Of a stretch of 64,000 nucleotides of DNA, positions 1 through 15,200 are shown piece by piece. The stretch is from positions 183,097-247,096 of the forward strand of contig NW_027473530.1 of the NCBI RefSeq assembly GCF_050947335.1, read 5' to 3'. Each line of letters starts with the position of its first letter. Within the stretch, counting starts at the first letter, position 1. Under the pieces are notes generated by a model, which worked only from the letters and a program-made list of their open reading frames with translations, was not told the DNA's origin and ran no database searches. The position numbers were made by a program, and so were the translations under genes. This DNA comes from Megachile rotundata (Eukaryota; Arthropoda; Insecta; Hymenoptera; Megachilidae).

Positions 1-1074
1 TACTCTTATTATTATCAATCTAACTCATATTATTAGCCATATTATGCTTATATGATCGATAGAACGAGAATTACTATACTCATTACTCTTATTATTATCA
101 ATCTAACTCATATTATTAGCCATATTATGCTTATATGATCGATAGAACGACAATTACTATACTCACTACTCTTATTATTATCAACCTAACTCATATTATT
201 AGCCATATTATGCTAATATAATCGACAGAACGACAATTACTATACTTATTACACTTACTATTATCAATCTAACTCATATTACTAGCCATATTATGCTTAT
301 ATGATCGATAGAACGACAATTACTATACTGATTACTCTTATTATTATCAATCTAACTCATATTATTAGCCACATTATGCTTATATGATCGATAGAACGAC
401 AATTACTATACCCATTACTCTTATTATTATCAATCTAACTCATATTATTAGCCATATTATGCTTATATGATCGATAGAACGAGAATTACTATACTCATTA
501 CTCTTATTATTATCAATCTAACTCATATTATTAGCCATATTATGCTAATATGATCGATAGAACGACAATTACTATACTCACTACTCTTATTATTATCAAT
601 CTAACTCATATTATTAGCCATATTATGCTTATATGATCGATAGAACGAGAATTACTATACTCATTACTCTTATTATTATCAATCTAACTCATATTATTAG
701 CCATATTATGCTTATATGATCGATAGAACGACAATTACTATACTCACTACTCTTATTATTATCAACCTAACTCATATTATTAGCCATATTATGCTAATAT
801 AATCGACAGAACGACAATTACTATACTTATTACACTTACTATTATCAATCTAACTCATATTACTAGCCATATTATGCTTATATGATCGATAGAACGACAA
901 TTACTATACTTACTACTCTTATTAGTATCAATCTAACTCATATTATTAGCCATGTTATGCTTATATGATCGATAGAACGACAATCACTATACTTATCACT
1001 CTTATTATTTTCAACCTAGCTCATATTATTAGCCATATTATGCTTACATGATCGACAGAACGACAATTACTATA
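1..1074. repeat. Leading segment with a 7-monomer higher-order repeat
   Basis: Positions 1-329 recur at 582-910, offset 581 bp, which is exactly seven monomers, with no difference seen by eye. The copies part at position 330 (CTGATTAC) versus 911 (CTTACTAC). The segment is rich in monomers with ACGAGAATT and ACTCACTAC variants, and holds the linked pair CTAATATAATCGACAG then TTACACTTAC. Similar monomer orders recur in the middle and right of the window, for example around 23,690-24,180. No gene is seen. Confidence 0.85.
84..166 (+). repeat. Representative 83-bp monomer
   Basis: This is one near-consensus monomer, used as a reference. Position 1 is the T of TACTC. Positions 6-16 are a TTA-triplet run ending in TC, and 17-45 hold the most conserved core (AATCTAACTC, then CATATTATTAG and CCATATTATGC, which repeat the CATATTAT word 13 bp apart). 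Positions 47-53 are a variable patch, 55-60 the palindrome ATCGAT, 61-72 AGAACGACAATT, and 73-83 a second variable patch around ACTATACTTAT. The unit carries two CpGs (57-58 and 65-66) and usually one GATC. Its length is not a multiple of three, so every reading frame shifts at each monomer. Confidence 0.95.
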
Positions 1075-4000
1075 CTTATTACTCTTATTATTATCAATCT
1101 AACTCATATTATTAGCCATATTATGCAGATATGATTAATAGAACTACAATTACTATACTTATTGCTCTTATTATTATCAATCTAACTCATATTATTAACC
1201 ATATTATGCAAATCTGATCGATAGAACGACAATTACTATACTTATTACTCTTATTATTATCAATCTCACTCATATTATTAGCCATATTATGCTTAAATGG
1301 TCGATAGAACGACAATTACTATACTTTTTACTCTTATTATTATCAATCTAACTGATATTATTAACCATATTATGCAGATATGATCTATAGAACGACAATT
1401 ACTATACTGATTACTCTTATTATTATCAATCTAACTCATATTATAAGCCATATTATGCTTATATGATCGGTAGGACGACAATTACTATACTCATTTCTCT
1501 TATAATTATTAATCTAACTCATATTATTAGAAATACTATGCTTATATGATCGATAGAACGACAATTACTATACTTATTACTCTTATTATTATCGATCTAA
1601 CCCATATTATTAGCCATATTATGATTATATGATCGATAGAACGACAATTACTATACTTATTACTCTTATTATTATCAATCTCACTCATATTATTAGCCAT
1701 ATTATGCTTAAATGATCGATAGAACGACAATTACTATACTTTTTATTCTTATTATTATCAATCTAACTCGTATTATTAGCCATACTATGCTTATATGATC
1801 GATAGAACGACAATTACTCTACTTTTTATTCTTATTATTATCAATCTAACTCATATTATTAGCCATATTATGCTTATATGACCGGTAGAACGATAATTAC
1901 TATACTTATTACTCTTATCATTATCAATCTAACCCATATTATTAGCCATATTATGCTTATATGATCGATAGAACTACAATTACTATACTTATTACCCTTA
2001 TCATTATCAATCCAACTCATATTATTAGCCATATTATGCTTATATGATCGATAGAACGACAATTACTCTACTTTTTACTCTTATTATTATCAATCCAACT
2101 CATATTATTAGCCATATTATGCTTAAATGATCGATAGAACGACAATTACTATACTCATTACTCTTATTATTATCAATCTAACCCATATTATTAGCCATAT
2201 TATGATTATATGATCGATAGAACGACAATTGCTATACTTTTTACTCTTATTATTATCAATCTAACTCATATTATTAGCCATATTATGCCTATATGATCGA
2301 TAGAACTACAATTACTGTACTTATTACTCTTATTATTATCAATCTAACTCATATTATTAGCAATATTATGATTATATGATCGATAGAACGACAATTGCTA
2401 TACTCTCTACTCTTATTATTATCAATCTAACTCATATTATTAGCCATATTATGCTTATATGATCGATAGAACGATAATTACTCTACTTCTTACTCTTATT
2501 ATTATCAATCCAACTCATATTATTAGGCATATTATGCTTATGTGATCGGTAGAACGATAATTACTATACTTATTACCCTTATTATTATCAATTTAACTCA
2601 TATTATTAGCCATATTATGCTTATATGATCGATAGAACGACAATTACTATACTTATTACACTCACTATTATCAATCTAACTGATATTATTAACCATATTA
2701 TGCAGATATGATCTATAGAACGACAATTACTATACTCATTACTCTTATTATTATCAATCTCACTCATATTATTAGCCATATTATGCTTAAATGGTCGATA
2801 GAACGACAATTACTATACTTTTTACTCTTATTATTATCAATCTAACTGATATTATTAACCATATTATGCAGATATGATCTATAGAACGACAATTACTATA
2901 CTCATTACTCTTATTATTATCAATCTAACTCATATTATAAGCCATATTATGCTTATATGATCGGTAGGACAACAATTACTATACTCATTTCTCTTATAAT
3001 TATTAATCTAACTCATATTATTAGCCATACTATGCTTATATGATCGATAGAACGACAATAACTATACTTATTACTCTTATTATTATCGATCTAACCCATA
3101 TTATTAGCCATATTATGATTATATGATCGATAGAACGACAATTACTATACTTATTACTCTTATTATTATCAATATAACTCATATTACTAGCCATATTATA
3201 CTTATATGATCGATAGAACGACAATTACTATACTTCCTACTCTTATTAGTATCAATCTAACTCATATTATTAGCCATATTATGCTTATATGATCGATAGA
3301 ACGACAATTACTATACTCACTACTCTTATTATTATCAATCTAACTCATATTATTAGCCATATTATGCTTATATGATCGACAGAACGACAATTACTATACT
3401 TATTACACTTACTATTATCAATCTAACTCATATTATTAGCCATATTATGCTAATATGATCGATAGAACGACAATTACTATACTTATTACTCTTATTATTA
3501 TCAATCTAACTCATATTATTAGCCATATTATGCGTAAATGATCGATAGAACGACAAATACTCTACTTATTACTCTTATTATTATCAATCTAACTCAAATT
3601 ATTAATCATATTATGCAGATATGGTCGATAGCACGACATTTACTATACTTATTACTCTTATTATTATCAATCTAACTCATATTATTAGCCATGTTGTGCT
3701 TATATGATCGATAGAACGACAATCACTATACTTATCACTCTTATTATTTTCAACCTAGCTCATATTATTAGCCATATTATGCTTATATGACCGATAGAAC
3801 GAGAATTACTATACTCATTACTCTTATTATTATCAATCTAACTCATATTATTAGCCATATTATGCTTATATGATCGATAGAACGACAATTAATATACACA
3901 TTACTCTTACTATTATCAATCTAACTCATATTATTAACCATATTATGCTAATATGATCGATAGGAGGTCAATTACTATACTTATTACACTCACTATTATC

Positions 4001-7000
4001 AATCTAACTCATATTATTAACCATATTATGCAAATTTGGTCGATAGAACGACAATCACCATACTTATTGCTCTTATTATTATCAACCTAGCTCATATTAT
4101 TAGCCATATTATGCTTACATGATCGACAGAACGACAATTACTATACTTATTATTCTTATTTTTATCAACCTAACTCATATTATTAGCCATATTATGCTTA
4201 AATGATCGATAGAACGACAATTACTATTCTTATTACTCTTATTATTATGAATCTAACTCATATTATTAACCATATTATGCAGATATGATCGATAGAACTA
4301 CAATTACTATACTCATTATTCTTATTATTATGAATCTAACTCATATTATTAACCATATTATGCAGATATGATCGATAGAACTACAATTACTATACTCATT
4401 ATTCTCATTATTATCAATCTAACTCATATTATTAGCCATATTATGCCTATATGATCGATAGAACGACAATAACTATACTTATTACTCTTATTATTATCAA
4501 TCTAACTCATATTATTAGCCATATTATGCAGATATGATTGATAGAACTACAATTACTATACTTATTGCTCTTATTATTATCAATCTAACTCATATTATTA
4601 ACCATATTATGCAAATCTGATCGATAGAACGACAATTACTATACTTATTACTCTTATTATTATCAATCTCACTCATATTATTAGCCATATTATGCTTAAA
4701 TGGTCGATAGAACGACAATTACTATACTTTTTACTCTTATTATTATCAATCTAACTGATATTATTAACCATATTATGCAGATATGATCTATAGAACGACA
4801 ATTACTATACTTATTACTCTTATTATTATCAATCTAACTCATATTATAAGCCATATTATGCTTATATGATCGGTAGGACGACAATTACTATACTTATTAC
4901 TCTTATTATTATCGATCTAACCCATATTATTAGCCATATTATGATTATATGATCGATAGAACGACAATTACTATACTTATTACTCTTATTATTATCAATC
5001 TAACTCTTTTTATTAGCCATTTTATGCTTATGTGATCGATAGAAGGACAATTACTATACTTATTACTCTTATTATTATCAATCTAACACATATTATTAGC
5101 CATATTATGCAGATATGATTGATAGAACTACAATTATTATACTTATTGCTCTTATTATTATCAATCTAGCTCATATTATTAGCCATATTATGCTTACATG
5201 ATCGACAGAACGACAATTACTATACTTATTATTCTTATTTTTATCAACCTAACTCATATTATTAGCCATATTATGCTTAAATGATCGATAGAACGACAAT
5301 TACTATTCTTATTACTCTTATTATTATGAATCTAACTCATATTATTAACCATATTATGCAGATATGATCGATAGAACTACAATTACTATACTCATTATTC
5401 TCATTATTATCAATCTAACTCATATTATTAGCCATATTATGCCTATATGATCGATAGAACGACAATTACTATACTTATTACTCTTATTATTATCAATCTA
5501 ACTCATATTATTAGCCATATTATGCAGATATGATTGATAGAACTACAATTACTATACTTATTGCTCCTATTATTATCAATCTAACTCATATTATTAACCA
5601 TATTATGCAAATGTGATCGATAGAACGACAATTACTATACTTATTACTCTTATTATTATCAATCTCACTCATATTATTAGCCATATTATGCTTAAATGAT
5701 CGATAGAACGACAATTACTATACTTTTTATTCTTATTATTATCAATCTAACTCGTATTATTAGCCATACTATGCTTATATGATCGATAGAACGCCAATTA
5801 CTCTACTTTTTATTCTTATTATCAATCTAACTCATATTATTAGCCATATTATGCTTATATGATCGGTAGAACGATAATTACTATACTTATTACTCTTATC
5901 ATTATCAATCTAACCCATATTATTAGCCATATTATGCTTATATGATCGATAGAACTACAATTACTATACTTATTACCCTTATCATTATCAATCCAACTCA
6001 TATTATTAGCCATATTATGCTTATATGATCGATAAAACGACAATTACTCTACTTTGTACTCTTATTATTATCAATCCAACTCATATTATTAGCCATATTA
6101 TGCTTAAATGATCGATAGAACGACAATTACTATACTCATTACTCTTATTATTATCAATCTAACCCATATTATTAGCCATATTATGATTATATGATCGATA
6201 GAACGACAATTGCTATACTTTTTACTCTTATTATTATCAATCTAACTCATATTATTAGCCATATTATGCCTATATGATCGATAGAACTACAATTACTGTA
6301 CTTATTACTCTTATTATTATCAATCTAACTCATATTATTAGCAATATTATGATTATATGATCGATAGAACGACAATTGCTGTACTCTCTACTCTTATTAT
6401 TATCAATCTAACTCATATTATTAGCCATATTATGCTTATATGATCGATAGAACGATAATTACTCTACTTCTTACTCTTATTATTATCAATCCAACTCATA
6501 TTATTAGGCATATTATGCTTATGTGATCGGTAGAACGATAATTACTATACTTATTACCCTTATTATTATCAATTTAACTCATATTATTAGCCATATTATG
6601 CTTATATGATCGACAGAACGACAATTACTATACTTATTACACTCACTATTATCAATCTAACTCATATTATTAACCATGTTATGCAGATATGATCGATAGA
6701 ACGACAACTACTATACTTATTACTCTTATTATTATCAATCTAACTCATATTATTAGCCATATTATGCCTATATGATCGATAGAACTACAATTACTATACT
6801 GATTACTCTTATTATTATCAATCTAACTCATATTATTAACCATATTATGCAAATATGATCGATAGAACGACAATTACTATACTTATTACTCTTATTATTA
6901 TCAATCTAACTGATATTATTAACCATATTATGCAGATATGATCTATAGAACGACAATTACTATACTTATTACTCTTATTATTATCAATATAACTCATATT

Positions 7001-7379
7001 ACTAGCCATATTATACTTATATGATCGATAGAACGACAATTACTATACTTCCTACTCTTATTAGTATCAATCTAACTCATATTATTAGCCATATTATGCT
7101 TATATGATCGATAGAACGACAATTACTATACTCACTACTCTTATTATTATCAATCTAACTCATATTATTAGCCATATTATGCTTATATGATCGACAGAAC
7201 GACAATTACTATACTTATTACACTTACTATTATCAATCTAACTCATATTATTAGCCATATTATGCTAATATGATCGATAGAACGACAATTACTATACTTA
7301 TTACTCTTATTATTATCAATCTAACTCATATTATTAGCCATATTATGCGTAAATGATCGATAGAACGACAATTACTCTA
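1075..7379. repeat. Block A1, 76 monomers (6,305 bp)
   Basis: This is the first of three tandem copies of family A. Its start is set by the GATTAATAG variant near 1133, which recurs at offset 6305 in A2 and 11202 in A3. It contains one 80-bp monomer at 5811, which explains why the block is 76 x 83 minus 3. Inside it, the ATTCTTATTTTTATC monomer at 4151 recurs at 5230, offset 1079 or 13 monomers, with shared neighbours, so a 13-monomer duplication is nested within. Monomers carrying GATCTATAG, AACTGATATT and CGATAATT are typical. No gene is seen. Confidence 0.88.
5811..5890. repeat. 80-bp monomer (3-bp deletion), first copy
   Basis: One TTA triplet is missing from the TTATTATTATC run, leaving TTCTTATTATC. 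Slippage in the triplet run is the simple explanation. The preceding monomer carries GAACGCCAATT instead of GAACGACAATT, and this linkage is kept in the second copy. Confidence 0.95.
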
Positions 7380-10300
7380 CTTATTACTCTTATTATTATC
7401 AATCTAACTCATATTATTAGCCATATTATGCAGATATGATTAATAGAACTACAATTACTATACTTATTGCTCTTATTATTATCAATCTAACTCATATTAT
7501 TAACCATATTATGCAAATCTGATCGATAGAACGACAATTACTATACTTATTACTCTTATTATTATCAATCTCACTCATATTATTAGCCATATTATGCTTA
7601 AATGGTCGATAGAACGACAATTACTATACTTTTTACTCTTATTATTATCAATCTAACTGATATTATTAACCATATTATGCAGATATGATCTATAGAACGA
7701 CAATTACTATACTGATTACTCTTATTATTATCAATCTAACTCATATTATAAGCCATATTATGCTTATATGATCGGTAGGACGACAATTACTATACTCATT
7801 TCTCTTATAATTATTAATCTAACTCATATTATTAGAAATACTATGCTTATATGATCGATAGAACGACAATTACTATACTTATTACTCTTATTATTATCGA
7901 TCTAACCCATATTATTAGCCATATTATGATTATATGATCGATAGAACGACAATTACTATACTTATTACTCTTATTATTATCAATCTCACTCATATTATTA
8001 GCCATATTATGCTTAAATGATCGATAGAACGACAATTACTATACTTTTTATTCTTATTATTATCAATCTAACTCGTATTATTAGCCATACTATGCTTATA
8101 TGATCGATAGAACGACAATTACTCTACTTTTTATTCTTATTATTATCAATCTAACTCATATTATTAGCCATATTATGCTTATATGATCGGTAGAACGATA
8201 ATTACTATACTTATTACTCTTATCATTATCAATCTAACCCATATTATTAGCCATATTATGCTTATATGATCGATAGAACTACAATTACTATACTTATTAC
8301 CCTTATCATTATCAATCCAACTCATATTATTAGCCATATTATGCTTATATGATCGATAGAACGACAATTACTCTACTTTTTACTCTTATTATTATCAATC
8401 CAACTCATATTATTAGCCATATTATGCTTAAATGATCGATAGAACGACAATTACTATACTCATTACTCTTATTATTATCAATCTAACCCATATTATTAGC
8501 CATATTATGATTATATGATCGATAGAACGACAATTGCTATACTTTTTACTCTTATTATTATCAATCTAACTCATATTATTAGCCATATTATGCCTATATG
8601 ATCGATAGAACTACAATTACTGTACTTATTACTCTTATTATTATCAATCTAACTCATATTATTAGCAATATTATGATTATATGATCGATAGAACGACAAT
8701 TGCTATACTCTCTACTCTTATTATTATCAATCTAACTCATATTATTAGCCATATTATGCTTATATGATCGACAGAACGATAATTACTCTACTTCTTACTC
8801 TTATTATTATCAATCCAACTCATATTATTAGGCATATTATGCTTATGTGATCGGTAGAACGATAATTACTATACTTATTACCCTTATTATTATCAATTTA
8901 ACTCATATTATTAGCCATATTATGCTTATATGATCGATAGAACGACAATTACTATACTTATTACACTCACTATTATCAATCTAACTGATATTATTAACCA
9001 TATTATGCAGATATGATCTATAGAACGACAATTACTATACTCATTACTCTTATTATTATCAATCTCACTCATATTATTAGCCATATTATGCTTAAATGGT
9101 CGATAGAACGACAATTACTATACTTTTTACTCTTATTATTATCAATCTAACTGATATTATTAACCATATTATGCAGATATGATCTATAGAACGACAATTA
9201 CTATACTCATTACTCTTATTATTATCAATCTAACTCATATTATAAGCCATATTATGCTTATATGATCGGTAGGACAACAATTACTATACTCATTTCTCTT
9301 ATAATTATTAATCTAACTCATATTATTAGCCATACTATGCTTATATGATCGATAGAACGACAATAACTATACTTATTACTCTTATTATTATCGATCTAAC
9401 CCATATTATTAGCCATATTATGATTATATGATCGATAGAACGACAATTACTATACTTATTACTCTTATTATTATCAATATAACTCATATTACTAGCCATA
9501 TTATACTTATATGATCGATAGAACGACAATTACTATACTTCCTACTCTTATTAGTATCAATCTAACTCATATTATTAGCCATATTATGCTTATATGATCG
9601 ATAGAACGACAATTACTATACTCACTACTCTTATTATTATCAATCTAACTCATATTATTAGCCATATTATGCTTATATGATCGACAGAACGACAATTACT
9701 ATACTTATTACACTTACTATTATCAATCTAACTCATATTATTAGCCATATTATGCTAATATGATCGATAGAACGACAATTACTATACTTATTACTCTTAT
9801 TATTATCAATCTAACTCATATTATTAGCCATATTATGCGTAAATGATCGATAGAACGACAAATACTCTACTTATTACTCTTATTATTATCAATCTAACTC
9901 AAATTATTAATCATATTATGCAGATATGGTCGATAGCACGACATTTACTATACTTATTACTCTTATTATTATCAATCTAACTCATATTATTAGCCATGTT
10001 GTGCTTATATGATCGATAGAACGACAATCACTATACTTATCACTCTTATTATTTTCAACCTAGCTCATATTATTAGCCATATTATGCTTATATGACCGAT
10101 AGAACGAGAATTACTATACTCATTACTCTTATTATTATCAATCTAACTCATATTATTAGCCATATTATGCTTATATGATCGATAGAACGACAATTAATAT
10201 ACACATTACTCTTACTATTATCAATCTAACTCATATTATTAACCATATTATGCTAATATGATCGATAGGAGGTCAATTACTATACTTATTACACTCACTA

Positions 10301-12276
10301 TTATCAATCTAACTCATATTATTAACCATATTATGCAAATTTGGTCGATAGAACGACAATCACCATACTTATTGCTCTTATTATTATCAACCTAGCTCAT
10401 ATTATTAGCCATATTATGCTTACATGATCGACAGAACGACAATTACTATACTTATTATTCTTATTTTTATCAACCTAACTCATATTATTAGCCATATTAT
10501 GCTTAAATGATCGATAGAACGACAATTACTATTCTTATTACTCTTATTATTATGAATCTAACTCATATTATTAACCATATTATGCAGATATGATCGATAG
10601 AACTACAATTACTATACTCATTATTCTTATTATTATGAATCTAACTCATATTATTAACCATATTATGCAGATATGATCGATAGAACTACAATTACTATAC
10701 TCATTATTCTCATTATTATCAATCTAACTCATATTATTAGCCATATTATGCCTATATGATCGATAGAACGACAATAACTATACTTATTACTCTTATTATT
10801 ATCAATCTAACTCATATTATTAGCCATATTATGCAGATATGATTGATAGAACTACAATTACTATACTTATTGCTCTTATTATTATCAATCCAACTCATAT
10901 TATTAGCCATATTATGCTTATATGATCGATAAAACGACAATTACTCTACTTTGTACTCTTATTATTATCAATCCAACTCATATTATTAGCCATATTATGC
11001 TTAAATGATCGATAGAACGACAATTACTATACTCATTACTCTTATTATTATCAATCTAACCCATATTATTAGCCATATTATGATTATATGATCGATAGAA
11101 CGACAATTGCTATACTTTTTACTCTTATTATTATCAATCTAACTCATATTATTAGCCATATTATGCCTATATGATCGATAGAACTACAATTACTGTACTT
11201 ATTACTCTTATTATTATCAATCTAACTCATATTATTAGCAATATTATGATTATATGATCGATAGAACGACAATTGCTGTACTCTCTACTCTTATTATTAT
11301 CAATCTAACTCATATTATTAGCCATATTATGCTTATATGATCGATAGAACGATAATTACTCTACTTCTTACTCTTATTATTATCAATCCAACTCATATTA
11401 TTAGGCATATTATGCTTATGTGATCGGTAGAACGATAATTACTATACTTATTACCCTTATTATTATCAATTTAACTCATATTATTAGCCATATTATGCTT
11501 ATATGATCGACAGAACGACAATTACTATACTTATTACACTCACTATTATCAATCTAACTCATATTATTAACCATGTTATGCAGATATGATCGATAGAACG
11601 ACAACTACTATACTTATTACTCTTATTATTATCAATCTAACTCATATTATTAGCCATATTATGCCTATATGATCGATAGAACTACAATTACTATACTGAT
11701 TACTCTTATTATTATCAATCTAACTCATATTATTAACCATATTATGCAAATATGATCGATAGAACGACAATTACTATACTTATTACTCTTATTATTATCA
11801 ATCTAACTGATATTATTAACCATATTATGCAGATATGATCTATAGAACGACAATTACTATACTTATTACTCTTATTATTATCAATATAACTCATATTACT
11901 AGCCATATTATACTTATATGATCGATAGAACGACAATTACTATACTTCCTACTCTTATTAGTATCAATCTAACTCATATTATTAGCCATATTATGCTTAT
12001 ATGATCGATAGAACGACAATTACTATACTCACTACTCTTATTATTATCAATCTAACTCATATTATTAGCCATATTATGCTTATATGATCGACAGAACGAC
12101 AATTACTATACTTATTACACTTACTATTATCAATCTAACTCATATTATTAGCCATATTATGCTAATATGATCGATAGAACGACAATTACTATACTTATTA
12201 CTCTTATTATTATCAATCTAACTCATATTATTAGCCATATTATGCGTAAATGATCGATAGAACGACAATTACTCTA
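7380..12276. repeat. Block A2, 59 monomers (4,897 bp), internally deleted copy of A1
   Basis: A2 follows A1 at offset 6305 up to about 10,890, where it corresponds to A1 near 4,585. It then continues with sequence matching A1 near 5,993, at offset 4897. The missing 1,408 bp equals 17 monomers minus the 3-bp deletion that lies in the skipped part, so register is kept exactly. The right part ends in the GCGTAAATG monomer, as A1 does. Few single-base differences from A1 were seen by eye, for example GATCGACAG at 8766 where A1 has GATCGATAG. No gene is seen. Confidence 0.87.
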
Positions 12277-15200
12277 CTTATTACTCTTATTATTATCAAT
12301 CTAACTCATATTATTAGCCATATTATGCAGATATGATTAATAGAACTACAATTACTATACTTATTGCTCTTATTATTATCAATCTAACTCATATTATTAA
12401 CCATATTATGCAAATCTGATCGATAGAACGACAATTACTATACTTATTACTCTTATTATTATCAATCTCACTCATATTATTAGCCATATTATGCTTAAAT
12501 GGTCGATAGAACGACAATTACTATACTTTTTACTCTTATTATTATCAATCTAACTGATATTATTAACCATATTATGCAGATATGATCTATAGAACGACAA
12601 TTACTATACTGATTACTCTTATTATTATCAATCTAACTCATATTATAAGCCATATTATGCTTATATGATCGGTAGGACGACAATTACTATACTCATTTCT
12701 CTTATAATTATTAATCTAACTCATATTATTAGAAATACTATGCTTATATGATCGATAGAACGACAATTACTATACTTATTACTCTTATTATTATCGATCT
12801 AACCCATATTATTAGCCATATTATGATTATATGATCGATAGAACGACAATTACTATACTTATTACTCTTATTATTATCAATCTCACTCATATTATTAGCC
12901 ATATTATGCTTAAATGATCGATAGAACGACAATTACTATACTTTTTATTCTTATTATTATCAATCTAACTCGTATTATTAGCCATACTATGCTTATATGA
13001 TCGATAGAACGACAATTACTCTACTTTTTATTCTTATTATTATCAATCTAACTCATATTATTAGCCATATTATGCTTATATGATCGGTAGAACGATAATT
13101 ACTATACTTATTACTCTTATCATTATCAATCTAACCCATATTATTAGCCATATTATGCTTATATGATCGATAGAACTACAATTACTATACTTATTACCCT
13201 TATCATTATCAATCCAACTCATATTATTAGCCATATTATGCTTATATGATCGATAGAACGACAATTACTCTACTTTTTACTCTTATTATTATCAATCCAA
13301 CTCATATTATTAGCCATATTATGCTTAAATGATCGATAGAACGACAATTACTATACTCATTACTCTTATTATTATCAATCTAACCCATATTATTAGCCAT
13401 ATTATGATTATATGATCGATAGAACGACAATTGCTATACTTTTTACTCTTATTATTATCAATCTAACTCATATTATTAGCCATATTATGCCTATATGATC
13501 GATAGAACTACAATTACTGTACTTATTACTCTTATTATTATCAATCTAACTCATATTATTAGCAATATTATGATTATATGATCGATAGAACGACAATTGC
13601 TATACTCTCTACTCTTATTATTATCAATCTAACTCATATTATTAGCCATATTATGCTTATATGATCGATAGAACGATAATTACTCTACTTCTTACTCTTA
13701 TTATTATCAATCCAACTCATATTATTAGGCATATTATGCTTATGTGATCGGTAGAACGATAATTACTATACTTATTACCCTTATTATTATCAATTTAACT
13801 CATATTATTAGCCATATTATGCTTATATGATCGATAGAACGACAATTACTATACTTATTACACTCACTATTATCAATCTAACTGATATTATTAACCATAT
13901 TATGCAGATATGATCTATAGAACGACAATTACTATACTCATTACTCTTATTATTATCAATCTCACTCATATTATTAGCCATATTATGCTTAAATGGTCGA
14001 TAGAACGACAATTACTATACTTTTTACTCTTATTATTATCAATCTAACTGATATTATTAACCATATTATGCAGATATGATCTATAGAACGACAATTACTA
14101 TACTCATTACTCTTATTATTATCAATCTAACTCATATTATAAGCCATATTATGCTTATATGATCGGTAGGACAACAATTACTATACTCATTTCTCTTATA
14201 ATTATTAATCTAACTCATATTATTAGCCATACTATGCTTATATGATCGATAGAACGACAATAACTATACTTATTACTCTTATTATTATCGATCTAACCCA
14301 TATTATTAGCCATATTATGATTATATGATCGATAGAACGACAATTACTATACTTATTACTCTTATTATTATCAATATAACTCATATTACTAGCCATATTA
14401 TACTTATATGATCGATAGAACGACAATTACTATACTTCCTACTCTTATTAGTATCAATCTAACTCATATTATTAGCCATATTATGCTTATATGATCGATA
14501 GAACGACAATTACTATACTCACTACTCTTATTATTATCAATCTAACTCATATTATTAGCCATATTATGCTTATATGATCGACAGAACGACAATTACTATA
14601 CTTATTACACTTACTATTATCAATCTAACTCATATTATTAGCCATATTATGCTAATATGATCGATAGAACGACAATTACTATACTTATTACTCTTATTAT
14701 TATCAATCTAACTCATATTATTAGCCATATTATGCGTAAATGATCGATAGAACGACAAATACTCTACTTATTACTCTTATTATTATCAATCTAACTCAAA
14801 TTATTAATCATATTATGCAGATATGGTCGATAGCACGACATTTACTATACTTATTACTCTTATTATTATCAATCTAACTCATATTATTAGCCATGTTGTG
14901 CTTATATGATCGATAGAACGACAATCACTATACTTATCACTCTTATTATTTTCAACCTAGCTCATATTATTAGCCATATTATGCTTATATGACCGATAGA
15001 ACGAGAATTACTATACTCATTACTCTTATTATTATCAATCTAACTCATATTATTAGCCATATTATGCTTATATGATCGATAGAACGACAATTAATATACA
15101 CATTACTCTTACTATTATCAATCTAACTCATATTATTAACCATATTATGCTAATATGATCGATAGGAGGTCAATTACTATACTTATTACACTCACTATTA

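Noticed and set aside
3961..3980. GGAGGTCAATT resembling a ribosome-binding site (also near 10,266, 15,171, 19,809, 44,657 and 59,437)
   Set aside because: It is a variant of the GAACGACAATT segment in one monomer subtype, and no open reading frame follows it.
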